DNA from: Paracoccaceae bacterium
Lineage (GTDB): Bacteria; Pseudomonadota; Alphaproteobacteria; Rhodobacterales; Rhodobacteraceae
Assembly (NCBI GenBank): GCA_012103375.1
Contig: WLWX01000001.1
Span: forward strand, 2,398,492 to 2,462,491
Length of the DNA: 64,000 bases
Reading direction: 5' to 3'
Shown here: positions 47,495-57,065 of the stretch, in pieces
Layout: each line of letters opens with the position of its first letter
Position numbering within the stretch: position 1 is the first letter of the stretch
The notes under the pieces: generated by a model
The model's input: the letters and a program-made list of their open reading frames with translations, nothing else
What the model was told of the DNA's origin: nothing
Databases searched by the model: none
Made by a program: the position numbers and the translations under genes

Positions 47495-48547
47495 AAGCGT
47501 TTCGGCTTGAACCTGAATCGCGAGGGATTCCCTTGAGACCTGATCTGTGATTCATCCTGTTTGGGAGGATGGATCATGTCAGCACCTTTGCCATCTGCGC
47601 TTCGGATACGGTTTCAGAGATACATTGAAGAAGGGTTGAGCGGGCGCGCGGCGGCGTTGCGGTTGAAGCTGTCGCCTGCCACAGGCGCGCGGTGGGCGCG
47701 TCAGGTGAGGATGAAGGGTCATGCGGAACCTGCCCGGCAGGGACCGCCGCGCGGCAAGGGAAAGCTGGCTCCGCATCGGGAATTCTTTGAGGAGTTGATC
47801 GCACAAGACCCTGACATCACGCTCTTTGAGTTGCGTAATGCGCTGGCCGATGCAGAGGGTGTGCGGGTGCATCACTCCTCCATCGCCAACCTTCTGTCCC
47901 GGCTCGGCTTCACGTACAAAAAAAGTCGCTGGTCGCAACCGAGCGCCGCCGCGCCAAGGTAAGGCAGCAACGGGCCGACTGGTTCAGATACCGCTCGCCA
48001 GCCATTGCGACCTTTCCTGAGCGCGTTGTCTTTATTGACGAAACCGCAGTGAAGACAAACCTCACGCGCCTACGCGGCAGAGCCAAGCGCGGTAAGCGCC
48101 TGACGATGGATGCGCCCTTCGGAAGCTGGGGAACCCAAACCTTGATCGCGGGCCTGACCCAAGGCGCGCTGATCGCACCTTGGGTCATCAAGGGAGCGAT
48201 AGATGGCCCCGCCTTCGCGGCCTACATCCGCGAAGTGCTGGTCCCCGAGATCAACCCCGGCACTGTCGTCATTCTCGACAACCTGGCAACCCACCGGAAT
48301 AAGGAGGCGACGCAGGCTTTACGCAATCACGGCTGCTGGTTCCTTTACCTGCCACCGTACTCGCCCGACCTGAATCCCATCGAGCAGGCCTTCTCTAAAC
48401 TGAAAGCCCATTTGCGACGGATCGGGGCCAGGTCCTTTACCCAGGTCTTCGAAGCAATCGGAGCAATCTGCGATCTCTACGACCCAGTAGAATGCTGGAA
48501 CTACTTTAAGGCCGCCGGATATGTCTCAGGTTAATGTCGAAACGCTT
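47495..48547 (+). mobile_element. IS630-family insertion sequence, copy C (1053 bp)
   Basis: It is the same element as copies A and B but in the opposite orientation, with TA at 47493-47494 and 48548-48549. The ends aagcgtttcggcttgaacctga and the matching inverted end are complete. It lies 268 bp upstream of algD, so it could influence or separate the alginate operon promoter from older upstream sequence. Confidence 0.95.
47576..48534 (+). CDS. IS630 transposase, two frames joined by programmed frameshift (copy C)
   Basis: The first frame starts at ATG 47576 after GGGAGGATGG. It reaches the seven-A run at 47918-47924, where slippage joins it to the DDE half ending at 48534. The protein sequence is identical to that of copy A in the parts compared. 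Confidence 0.93.
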
Positions 48548-48815
48548 TAGCGGCGACAATTCGCCGAATTGCACAAATCCAATCGGCGTAAAACACCCGC
48601 ATAGGGCGATCAACTTCTCTGAAAAACCCTACAACATATCCCGAAATTCAGTTGAAATGCGACGTAATCGCCAGTTTTGCTGACAGCTCTGTACCGATCC
48701 CCTACACCGCCTGCGGGTAATTCTGACTTCCAAGTCTGGTCGCGAAAACATTACCGTTCTGCAACAACCGGGCGCAACTCGTGATCCGGAAAAATAAAAG
48801 CGGGACATTTGCGGG
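48548..48815 (+). promoter_or_regulatory. Upstream region of the alginate-type operon
   Basis: The 268 bp between IS630 copy C and algD are more AT-rich than the flanking genes and contain no reading frame of note. This must hold the operon promoter unless the IS supplies it. No clear sigma-factor or PhoB-type site could be fixed by eye. Confidence 0.45.
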
Positions 48816-50135
48816 ATGGCGAAAATATCGGTTTTTGGAATTGGCTACGTCGGCGTGGTTTCAGCGGCATGCCTGGCGCGTGACGGGCACGACGTTATTG
48901 CGGTGGATATTGATCCCTTTCGGGTTCAGGCGCTGAATAATTGCCTGTCTCCGATTGTGGAAAATGGGCTTGATGAACTGATTTCGGAAACGGTTGAAAA
49001 CGGTCGGTTGAAGGCAACCACCGATGCGAAGCAGGCGGTTATGGACACCGAGGCTTCGTTTATTTGCGTCGGAACACCCAGTGAACCGGATGGTTCAGTG
49101 GGATTGAAATACGTCACCGCAGTTTGTGACGATATCGGCAATGCCATTCGCGATAAATCCGAGTATCATTCGGTTATTGTCCGGTCCACAATTGTGCCGG
49201 GAACGATGGAGCAGATCTGCATTCCAACGTTGGAGGCCGCATCTGATCTGATCGCGGGTCTTGATTTCGGTGTCGGCTATTACCCCGAGTTTTTGCGCGA
49301 AAGCACAGCAATCGCGGATTATTATGATCCGGGGCTGATTGTTTTTGGTGCATTGGAAGAACGTACCCAAAAACTGCTGTCAGACCTTAATTCCGATCTT
49401 CCGTGCCAAATTCACAAAGTCGATCTGCGCACGGCAGAAATGGTGAAATACACCTCTAATTCCTGGCGTGCGGTCAAGGTTACTTTCGCCAATGAGATTG
49501 GAAATATCGCAAAGGCCAATGGGTTGGATGGGCAATTGGTCATGGGTATTCTGTGTTCGGATCAGAAGGTCAATATCTCATCCCATTTCATGCGCCCTGG
49601 CTTTGCCTTTGGCGGCTCATGCCTGCCCAAGGACGTGCGCGCATTGCGCCAGGTGGCGCGGGCCAAGGACGTCGCATCGCCCATGCTGGACGCCGTGATC
49701 GAGGCAAACCGTGCCCAGATTGAACGTGCCGAGGCCATGGTGGAAATGACCGATGCCGCAACTGTCGGAATGGTTGGGATCAGTTTCAAACCGGGCACCG
49801 ATGACCTGCGTGAAAGTCCGTTGGCGGAATTGGCATCGCGGCTGATTGGGCGTGGAATTGACGTGCGGGTTTATGACCCCTTCGTGAATTCCGCCTATGC
49901 CAAAGATCAGGCGGCGGCGGGGCGTGGGAACGATTTTGTCCCCGATCTGCAAAGCCGGTTGGAACCGACAATTGAAGGGCTGATTGACCGTTCTGAAATT
50001 CTGTTGGTCGGCAATAGATACTCGGAAACGCTGGCGCCCCTCAATGCCGCGATTGGCAGTCGCAAGCTGATCGATCTGGCGCGGCTGGACCCCAATCTGA
50101 CCAGCAATGGCCAGTACCAGGGGATCTGCTGGTGA
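48816..50135 (+). CDS. algD: GDP-mannose 6-dehydrogenase
   Basis: The 439-residue protein has the NAD loop FGIGYVGVVSAACLARDGHDV and a UDP/GDP-sugar dehydrogenase core. The active-site Cys269 sits in RPGFAFGGSCLPKDVRAL, one residue from the P. aeruginosa AlgD position. The C-terminus ends in GICW, as Pseudomonas AlgD does, which favours GDP-mannose over UDP-glucose as substrate. It oxidises GDP-mannose to GDP-mannuronate, the committed precursor of alginate. It is the first gene of the operon and overlaps alg8 by 4 bp. Confidence 0.93.
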   Translation: MAKISVFGIGYVGVVSAACLARDGHDVIAVDIDPFRVQALNNCLSPIVENGLDELISETVENGRLKATTDAKQAVMDTEASFICVGTPSEPDGSVGLKYVTAVCDDIGNAIRDKSEYHSVIVRSTIVPGTMEQICIPTLEAASDLIAGLDFGVGYYPEFLRESTAIADYYDPGLIVFGALEERTQKLLSDLNSDLPCQIHKVDLRTAEMVKYTSNSWRAVKVTFANEIGNIAKANGLDGQLVMGILCSDQKVNISSHFMRPGFAFGGSCLPKDVRALRQVARAKDVASPMLDAVIEANRAQIERAEAMVEMTDAATVGMVGISFKPGTDDLRESPLAELASRLIGRGIDVRVYDPFVNSAYAKDQAAAGRGNDFVPDLQSRLEPTIEGLIDRSEILLVGNRYSETLAPLNAAIGSRKLIDLARLDPNLTSNGQYQGICW

Positions 50136-51607
50136 TCACAGTCGCCCAACATGCGGCCTATCTGGCGGTCTGTGCGATGCTGGCGTTCAGCCTGCCGCAT
50201 TCGGCACTTGGCAATGCGCAGGGTGTGCTGGTGGTGGTCGGGGTGATTGGTATCTGGCGCTATGGCTGGGCTGCGACGAATTTTCTGCGCGCGGCGTTGT
50301 TTCTGAACATGGTCTATCCGCGCCGCCGCGCCCGGGCCGAGGGGGCATATAACGCGCGGACCCATCCGGCGCATGCCTATTTCCTGACCACCAGTTATAA
50401 GATCGAGGCGGAAACAACGCGCCGCGTCTATCGGTCGATATTTCAGGCGGCGCTGAACTCTCCCGGTGGGGCGACCATTGTTGCCTCGGTGGTCGAAACG
50501 GCAGATGCGCGGCTGATCCAGCGGATATTCGACACGATGCCGATGGACGGGTCGGGGGTGACGCTGATCCTGGATCAGATACCGGGGACGGGTAAGCGCG
50601 ATGCGCTGGCACGTTCGCTCCGCCTGATTTTGCGCCAATCGCCGTCGCGCCGCGACGTGGTGATTTTCGTCGATGGCGACAGCTGTGTGCCAGAGGACAT
50701 CGTGGCGCGCACTGCCCCGTTCTTCACCGACCCGCGCGTCGGCGCACTGACCACGGACGAGCGGGTCGAGATTGCGAACGCCCCGATGTTCCGCGACTGG
50801 TTCGCGCTGCGCTTCACCCAGCGGCAGATGATGATGTTGTCGATGGGCTTGTCCGAGCGCGTCTTGACCCTGACGGGCCGGATGTCCGTCTTCCGCGCCG
50901 ATCTGGCGACCACGCCGGACTTCATCCGCCTGATCCAGCACGATTTCATCGAACATTGGCGTTTGGGTCGCGTCGATTTCCTGACCGGAGACGACAAGTC
51001 AACCTGGTTCTGGCTGCTGCGCGCGGGCTATCGGATGGTGTACCTGCCCGATGTCGCCTCGGTCTCGATGGAGACTCAGCCGCGGCCCGGGTTCGTGGAC
51101 AGCGCCGTCACCCTGATGATCCGCTGGTTTGGCAACATGCTGCGCACCAACGGGCGGGCATTGGCGCTTCCGGCGCGCGATATCGGCTATTTCACCTGGT
51201 GGTCGCTGATGGATCAGCGACTGGCGATCTGGACCACGCTGGCCGGGCCGATTGGTGTTCTGCTGACGGCACTGTTCATCGAACCCTGGGTGCTGCCGGC
51301 CTATGCGGCCTGGGTGATGTTCACCCGCTATGTGTTCTGCGCGGTGCTGTCGCTGTTCCGTGGCGGCGGCTTTCCGATCACCTATCCGTTCCTGCTGTAT
51401 TTCGGTCAGATCGTCGGGGCCAGCGTCAAAAGCTATGTGCTGTTCCGCCTGGATCGCCAGCGTTGGACGCGCCAGTCAGGCGGGCGTTCCGGCGGCTTTG
51501 CGACCGCGATCGGGGCGCGCATGCGCGGGGCATCGTCGCTGTTTGCGCATTGCCTGGCGCTTGGCTGGCTGACCTTCGGGATCTTCTTTCTCACCGGCAT
51601 TCTGTGA
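50132..51607 (+). CDS. alg8: Alginate synthase catalytic subunit (glycosyltransferase family 2)
   Basis: The 491-residue protein matches Pseudomonas Alg8 in length and layout: N-terminal helices, a cytoplasmic GT2 domain, and about four C-terminal helices. Catalytic residues are kept: Asp181 and Asp183 in FVDGDSC, and Asp287-Asp288-Lys289 in FLTGDDKSTWFW. The segment WFGNMLRTNGRAL after them is also Alg8-like. It polymerises mannuronate from GDP-mannuronate across the inner membrane together with Alg44. GTG 50132 overlaps the algD stop. Confidence 0.93.
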   Translation: MITVAQHAAYLAVCAMLAFSLPHSALGNAQGVLVVVGVIGIWRYGWAATNFLRAALFLNMVYPRRRARAEGAYNARTHPAHAYFLTTSYKIEAETTRRVYRSIFQAALNSPGGATIVASVVETADARLIQRIFDTMPMDGSGVTLILDQIPGTGKRDALARSLRLILRQSPSRRDVVIFVDGDSCVPEDIVARTAPFFTDPRVGALTTDERVEIANAPMFRDWFALRFTQRQMMMLSMGLSERVLTLTGRMSVFRADLATTPDFIRLIQHDFIEHWRLGRVDFLTGDDKSTWFWLLRAGYRMVYLPDVASVSMETQPRPGFVDSAVTLMIRWFGNMLRTNGRALALPARDIGYFTWWSLMDQRLAIWTTLAGPIGVLLTALFIEPWVLPAYAAWVMFTRYVFCAVLSLFRGGGFPITYPFLLYFGQIVGASVKSYVLFRLDRQRWTRQSGGRSGGFATAIGARMRGASSLFAHCLALGWLTFGIFFLTGIL

Positions 51608-51629
51608 CGACCAATCGAGGGACAAAAGA

Positions 51630-52736
51630 ATGGACAAATCCACATCAACCGCCGCGCAGCAGCCGCCCGATCTGGGGGCCGCGAATGACCACCCGATGTT
51701 CGACATTCCATTCACGGCGGATGTTGACGGGCGCAGGTTTCAGGGCACCGGGATATCACTGGTCGAGGCCTTTGCCACCGGCCTGCTGGATCCCCAGCTT
51801 GCCGGGGAAAGCCGGTTGGTCAAACTGGCTTTCGCGTTTTCGGGCTTCAGCGTCGGCCTTCTGGTCAATGCCACGGTCAGCGAGGCGGACGGGGGCCAGG
51901 GCAAGGTGCGGATCGCGTTCGCGGACCCAACGGGAGAGCATCTGCCGCAGCTGCGCCATATCCTGAATTCTTATGTCGCGGGCGATCTGATCTCGCTTGG
52001 GGGCACGATTGGTGTGGCGTCGACGGCGGGCAGCGGTGACAAGCCCGCCTCGGCCGCGAACCCGGCGGCGGCGCGAAAGCACAAGCAACTGGGCACCGCC
52101 GCCACCATCGCGGCCAGCGTCGCGCTGGTCATCGGGGCGACCAGCCTGCTGTATCAACGCGCCTATTCCATCGCGGTGCCGACCCCGGCCTATGTGATGC
52201 AATCGGGCGAGACGTTGCGCGCAGTCAGCTCCGGGCAGATCGACTACCTCAACCTCGCCGCCGCCGCCGCCGCCGGAGAGATTGCTTTTGCGATCCGCGC
52301 AACCTCGGGCGAGACGCTGAGCATTGCGATGCCGTGCGATTGTGCGGCGACCCTCGCGGGGGTCGAAAAGGGTTCGACCGTGTTGGCGGGGGAGCCGGTG
52401 TTGTATCTGGCGCAGGATGTGGAAGACATCGCGGTCGGGGCCAATGTCCCGCCGGAACTGCTGTATGATCTGGCCGCTGCGCATCATATCGAATTGACGT
52501 TGGCCAACGGCGACTCGCTGCGCGCAATGCTGGACACGAACCAGCAGCATGATGTGGCGGGCGAGGGCGACAAAGCCCTGATCCCGGTGACGCTGACGCC
52601 TGACACCACCCTTGATCCCGATCAGGTCGGGCAGGTCGTCCGGCTTCGGATCCATAAACCGGCGCCATGGATTTTTGCGCCGTTCCAGGCGGTTGCAGGT
52701 CTGGTGCACCGGATGCGCACGGGGGCCGCCACATGA
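51630..52736 (+). CDS. alg44: Alginate synthase subunit Alg44, degenerate PilZ domain
   Basis: The 368-residue protein has a PilZ-like N-terminal domain (about residues 20-120, with LPQLRHILNSYVAGDLISLG near its end as in Alg44). One membrane helix follows at about 152-175, then a periplasmic HlyD-like domain with the Alg44-typical MPCDCAATLAG. The c-di-GMP signature is missing. Where Pseudomonas has RxxxR the sequence is HPMFD (residues 21-25), and in place of DxSxxG it has GISLVEAFATG (41-51). The protein may therefore not bind c-di-GMP. It overlaps algA by ATGA. Confidence 0.88.
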   Translation: MDKSTSTAAQQPPDLGAANDHPMFDIPFTADVDGRRFQGTGISLVEAFATGLLDPQLAGESRLVKLAFAFSGFSVGLLVNATVSEADGGQGKVRIAFADPTGEHLPQLRHILNSYVAGDLISLGGTIGVASTAGSGDKPASAANPAAARKHKQLGTAATIAASVALVIGATSLLYQRAYSIAVPTPAYVMQSGETLRAVSSGQIDYLNLAAAAAAGEIAFAIRATSGETLSIAMPCDCAATLAGVEKGSTVLAGEPVLYLAQDVEDIAVGANVPPELLYDLAAAHHIELTLANGDSLRAMLDTNQQHDVAGEGDKALIPVTLTPDTTLDPDQVGQVVRLRIHKPAPWIFAPFQAVAGLVHRMRTGAAT

Positions 52737-54172
52737 TCGGCGATCTGCCGCGGGTCGCGGCCAATGACCGGCCCCGGATCTATCCGCTGGTACTGTGCGG
52801 CGGCATGGGGTCGCGCCTGTGGCCGCTCAGCCGGGTCGAACAGCCCAAGCAGTTTCAGCCCACGGCGGGCAAGGACAGCCTGAGTTACTTTCAGGCGACG
52901 ATCCAGCGCCATCGTGGGGCACAGTTCTGTGCGCCCATCGTGGTGACCAGCGCGCGTCATGTCACGATTGTGCGGCGCCAGTTGGAGCAGCTTCAGATCG
53001 ACGGCCATGTGATTGCCGAACCCGTGGGGCGCAATACCGGCCCGGCGGTTCTGGCCGCCGCGCTGAGTGTGATCAGGCATGATCCCGAAGCGCAACTTCT
53101 GGTGCTGCCTTCAGATCACGTCATCAAGGGCGATCTGAACAGCACGGTCACGGCGATGTCGCAGGCAGCCGACGACGGGCGGATCATCACCTTCGGGATC
53201 ATGCCGCGTTATGCCGAAACCGGCTATGGCTATATCACCGACGGGGGCAGTTTTGATGTCTATCCCGGTCTGCACCGGGTGTTGCAATTCGTCGAAAAAC
53301 CCCCCTTGTCCGAGGCCGAGGCCCTGCTGTCCGCCGGGGGTGCATATTGGGCGTCGGGCATCAGCCTGTTCCGCGCCGACACCCTGATCGGAGAGTTTGC
53401 GCGCCTTGAGCCTGAGAGCTTTGTCGCCGTCTCTCGTGCGGTTTCATCAGCTGAACAGTGCGACGATCACATTCTTCTGGACGAAGCCACATTCACCCAA
53501 GCCCGCGCCGAACCGACCGAGCGGCTGGTCTTTGAACGCTCGGACGCCGTGGCGCTGGCGCCGGTCTGTCATATCGACTGGAACGACGTCGGGGCCTGGA
53601 CCTCGGTCCATGCAATCTCGGACAAATGTGGTGATGGGAATGTCACCAATGGCGATGTGATTTCGCTCAACACGAAGAACTCTCTGATCCATGGCGATGA
53701 TCGTCTGGTGGCTGTGGTGGGGATGGAGGATGTGATCGTTGTGGACACGCCGGATGCGGTTCTGGTGACCAATCAGCAGAACGCGCAGATGGTGAAATCC
53801 ATCGTTGACCGGCTGAAGGATCAAAATCGCTGCGAGGTGACCACACACAAGCTGCGCGATCTAAGCTGGGGCAGTATCGAGGCGCTGTCCTCGGCCGATG
53901 AGTATCGGATGAAGATGGTCACGGTGCGCCCCGACGCGACGATGATGCTGAATGGCACCGGAGAGGGGCCAAGCCTGCTGGCGGTGATCTCGGGGCAGGG
54001 CGCGTATCAAGAGGGTGGGGCGGAAAAATCGATCTCATCCGGGGATACGATCAGCGTGGCCGCCGATCTGTGCCTGCCATTGCGCAACGCCTCGACCCAG
54101 CCGTTTCAGGCGATCCTGCTGACGATTCTGAATGGCGTGGTTCCAACCGGGCCGGTGTTGGCGCATGCGTAA
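52733..54172 (+). CDS. algA: Mannose-1-phosphate guanylyltransferase with degenerate isomerase domain
   Basis: The 479-residue protein has the GDP-mannose pyrophosphorylase signature LCGGMGSRLWPLSRVEQPKQ (residues 21-40), VLPSDHVI, the sugar-binding QFVEKPP and WNDVGAW. The C-terminal cupin that gives AlgA its phosphomannose isomerase activity is recognisable (LSWGSIEAL, EYRMKMVTVRPDA, VISGQGAY). Its metal site is lost: the usual QxHxHRxEHW segment reads MMLNGTGEGPSLL. It should still make GDP-mannose, but fructose-6-phosphate isomerisation must come from another enzyme. The ATG at 52733 overlaps the alg44 stop. Confidence 0.88.
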   Translation: MIGDLPRVAANDRPRIYPLVLCGGMGSRLWPLSRVEQPKQFQPTAGKDSLSYFQATIQRHRGAQFCAPIVVTSARHVTIVRRQLEQLQIDGHVIAEPVGRNTGPAVLAAALSVIRHDPEAQLLVLPSDHVIKGDLNSTVTAMSQAADDGRIITFGIMPRYAETGYGYITDGGSFDVYPGLHRVLQFVEKPPLSEAEALLSAGGAYWASGISLFRADTLIGEFARLEPESFVAVSRAVSSAEQCDDHILLDEATFTQARAEPTERLVFERSDAVALAPVCHIDWNDVGAWTSVHAISDKCGDGNVTNGDVISLNTKNSLIHGDDRLVAVVGMEDVIVVDTPDAVLVTNQQNAQMVKSIVDRLKDQNRCEVTTHKLRDLSWGSIEALSSADEYRMKMVTVRPDATMMLNGTGEGPSLLAVISGQGAYQEGGAEKSISSGDTISVAADLCLPLRNASTQPFQAILLTILNGVVPTGPVLAHA

Positions 54173-55640
54173 AGCGCGCGCCCTTTGGGTGCCGCTGGCG
54201 CTGATGCTGTCCGGCGCGGCGGCGGTGGCCGGGCCTGATCTGGGCGCGGCGCGGGCCGGGTTGGTTGCGATGGCTGACGAAAGGCCAGAGGTGCTGGCGC
54301 AGCGGCTGGGCGAGATGCGCACCGTGTTCGGCCTGGATGCGCCGAAACGCCCGGCTGCGGGTGTGGCCAAAATGGTGCCGCTTGCCGGAACACCCCAGGT
54401 TTCATCCCTGAACCTGCGGGTCGCGCTGGCAAAACTGGCGATCTATGCGGGCGCAAACCAGCAATTGGCGGTGATCGCGGCGCAAAACGGCCAGACTGAC
54501 GCGGTGATCCTGCGCGCCGGGTCGGCGACACTGGATCAGGTTGTCGCGATGGCCGATGCAGCGGGTGCGCCGGGTATCCTTGCAGATGGCAATCACGTCA
54601 CCCTGACCCGCCCGTTGATCGTCTGGGAAGATGCCGAGCTGATCCTGCCCGACGGGGCCGAGGTTCAGATGACCTCGGAAAGTGGTGCGTTTTTGCTGAA
54701 TTTCGGGCGGATGCGCATCGGCGCCGCCCGGATCTGGGCGAGTGATCCGTGGGTGGATGCGCCGGACGCCTTTCGCCCCTTCGTCCTGACCGCCGGAACC
54801 GGCAGTATGCAGGTGACGGGGGCCCAGATGCACGGCCTTGGATCGGCAGATGCTGGGCCTTACAGCGGGTTGAGCGTCGTCAACGGCGGGCTGTTTCGCA
54901 CGCAGAGTGCCTCCTCCATTCGCGATACGACGATCCGCGATTCCGGGCCGGTCAGCCTGATCCGCACCAGCAACAGCCAGGTGATCGGCAACCGTATCCT
55001 TGGCAGTCGTGGCGTCGGGTTGTTCGTGGCCGAGGCGCAGAGCCCGGTGATTGCCGACAACCGGATCACCGGGACGCGCGGGCTTCAGGCGCTGCGGATC
55101 ACGGCGAATTCCACCGGCGCGCTCGTCGCTGGTAACCTGTTGGCACAAGGCGCAAATTCAGGCGCGCTGATCGACCGAAACAGCGCCGATCTGACCTTTG
55201 CCGACAATACGATTGCGTTGAACGGCGCCGGGGCCATGCGCATTCAGCGCGGTGCCTGCATTGCCATATCCGGCAACCTGATCGTCGCCAACGGCGGCCC
55301 CGGTATCGGGCTGGACCGGGTGGTGAACGCAACGCTGGTTGACAATATCATCGCCTTCAACCGCGCCGCCGGCCTGAGCATTGCCGGGCAGGAAGCCGGC
55401 TGGCAGACAGACGTAACCCGCAATCTGATCGCCGATAACGGAGAAAGGGTTCGCGGCGCCACCGCCGGGCGGTTGCAGATGACCGGCAACCGGCTGGAGG
55501 CGCAATACCCGCGCCTGTTCTCAGGCGATCTGGGCGTTCACACGGTCGGCTATCTGACGGCGCGCCAGCAGGGCGGGCAGGATGGCTATCTTATCGCCCC
55601 GGCGGATTTTGCCGCGCAACCGGAATGCGGGGGCGTCTGA
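54165..55640 (+). CDS. algG: AlgG-like right-handed beta-helix protein lacking the epimerase motif
   Basis: The 491-residue protein has a signal peptide (ALWVPLALMLSGAAAVAG), a helical and linker region, then a parallel beta-helix with many N-ladder repeats (VIADNRITGTRG, IDRNSADLTFADNTI, ISGNLIVANGGPGIGLDRVVNATLVDNII). The register follows Pseudomonas AlgG. By eye its catalytic segment GIDPHDRSHRLIIADN aligns with GLFVAEAQSPVIADN here, so the DPHD catalytic motif is absent. It may act only as a scaffold in the export complex or modify a different bond. It overlaps algA by 8 bp and algI by 1 bp. Confidence 0.75.
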   Translation: MRKARALWVPLALMLSGAAAVAGPDLGAARAGLVAMADERPEVLAQRLGEMRTVFGLDAPKRPAAGVAKMVPLAGTPQVSSLNLRVALAKLAIYAGANQQLAVIAAQNGQTDAVILRAGSATLDQVVAMADAAGAPGILADGNHVTLTRPLIVWEDAELILPDGAEVQMTSESGAFLLNFGRMRIGAARIWASDPWVDAPDAFRPFVLTAGTGSMQVTGAQMHGLGSADAGPYSGLSVVNGGLFRTQSASSIRDTTIRDSGPVSLIRTSNSQVIGNRILGSRGVGLFVAEAQSPVIADNRITGTRGLQALRITANSTGALVAGNLLAQGANSGALIDRNSADLTFADNTIALNGAGAMRIQRGACIAISGNLIVANGGPGIGLDRVVNATLVDNIIAFNRAAGLSIAGQEAGWQTDVTRNLIADNGERVRGATAGRLQMTGNRLEAQYPRLFSGDLGVHTVGYLTARQQGGQDGYLIAPADFAAQPECGGV

Positions 55641-57055
55641 TGGTCTTTTCCTCTGAAAGCTTTCTGTTCCTGTTCCTGCCGCTGTTCCTGGCGCTGTACT
55701 ACCTGACGCCAACGCGGTGGAAATCGGCGACGATCCTGCTGGGGTCTTACACCTTCTACGGCTGGTGGCGCGTGGATTTCCTGGGCCTGCTGATCCTGAC
55801 GACTTTGTGGACTTATGGCTGCGGGCTGCTGATCCGCCGCAATCTGGACGGGCCGCGGGCGCGGCTTTATTGTGGGATCGGGGTCGCCGGGTGCCTGGCG
55901 GTGCTGGGCGTCTTCAAATACCTCAATTTCTTTGTCGACAGCCTTGCCGCACTGGTTGGAACCGACGCGAGCGGCCTTGGCATCCACTGGCGGTTGATCC
56001 TGCCCATCGGCATTTCGTTCTATGTCTTTCAGTCGATTAGCTATCTCGTCGATGTCTATCGAAAAGACGTCAAAGCGACGGTTAGCTTCCTTGATTTCGC
56101 TGCGTTCATCGCGCTGTTCCCGCAGCTGATCGCCGGGCCGATCCTGCGGTTCAAGGATCTGGCCCACCAGTTCGAGGCGCGGACCCATTCTGCGCAGATG
56201 TTCACTGACGGGGCGAGGCGCTTTGCCATCGGGCTGGCCAAGAAAGTGATCCTGGCGGATGCCGTCGCACCTTTGGCGGACCTGGCATTCTCAACCACCG
56301 ATCCGTCTATGCCTTTGGCCTGGATTGGCGCGGTTGCCTATATGCTACAGCTTTACTTCGATTTCTCGGGCTATTCCGACATGGCCATCGGCCTTGGCAT
56401 GATGATGGGGTTCAGGTTCACCGAGAACTTCAACCGCCCCTACATCAGCCGCTCGATCACCGAGTTCTGGCGGCGCTGGCATATCAGCCTGTCAGTCTGG
56501 CTGCGCGACTACCTTTACATCCCGCTGGGCGGCAACCGGCTGGGCACCACGCGGACCTATGTGAACCTGATGACCGTGATGCTGCTGGGCGGGTTCTGGC
56601 ACGGGGCGAATTGGACGTTTCTGGTCTGGGGTGCATGGCACGGTGGATGGCTGGCGTTGGAGCGTGCGACGGGCCGCGACAAGGGCAGCGGTGCAATGGC
56701 GCTGATCTCGACTTTGCTGGTCGTGCTGATCGGCTGGGTTGTGTTCCGTGCGGAAACGCTTGGAATTGCGTTCGGCGTTTATTCCGGAATGCTGGGTTTC
56801 AATGGCGGCGGCATTCCGGTGGAAATCGCAATGCAGATAACGCGTGAAAGCCTGCTGTTTGTTGGCATCGGCATATTGGTCGTCATCGCAGAGTCGTGGG
56901 TTCATCCACCTGCACGCAGCCAGATTGCGCCGGATGGCACACTGACGCTTGCCAATACGTTGGTGCCGTCTGTCGCAATAACCGGGATTGCGACATTCAC
57001 CATCATGAAACTGGCCGAGCAGAATTTCTCGCCATTTCTGTATTTCCAGTTCTAG
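55640..57055 (+). CDS. algI: Alginate O-acetyltransferase AlgI (MBOAT family)
   Basis: The 471-residue polytopic protein starts MVFSSESFLFLFLPLFLALYY, as AlgI/DltB proteins do. It has LPIGISFYVFQSISYLVDVYR, PQLIAGPILRFKDL, YFDFSGYSDMAIGLG, FWRRWHISLSVWLRDYLYIPLGG and the catalytic His321 in LLGGFWHGANWTF. It passes acetyl groups across the inner membrane to AlgJ and AlgX. The start overlaps the algG stop by one base. Confidence 0.95.
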   Translation: MVFSSESFLFLFLPLFLALYYLTPTRWKSATILLGSYTFYGWWRVDFLGLLILTTLWTYGCGLLIRRNLDGPRARLYCGIGVAGCLAVLGVFKYLNFFVDSLAALVGTDASGLGIHWRLILPIGISFYVFQSISYLVDVYRKDVKATVSFLDFAAFIALFPQLIAGPILRFKDLAHQFEARTHSAQMFTDGARRFAIGLAKKVILADAVAPLADLAFSTTDPSMPLAWIGAVAYMLQLYFDFSGYSDMAIGLGMMMGFRFTENFNRPYISRSITEFWRRWHISLSVWLRDYLYIPLGGNRLGTTRTYVNLMTVMLLGGFWHGANWTFLVWGAWHGGWLALERATGRDKGSGAMALISTLLVVLIGWVVFRAETLGIAFGVYSGMLGFNGGGIPVEIAMQITRESLLFVGIGILVVIAESWVHPPARSQIAPDGTLTLANTLVPSVAITGIATFTIMKLAEQNFSPFLYFQF

Positions 57056-57065
57056 GGGCGGCGCG

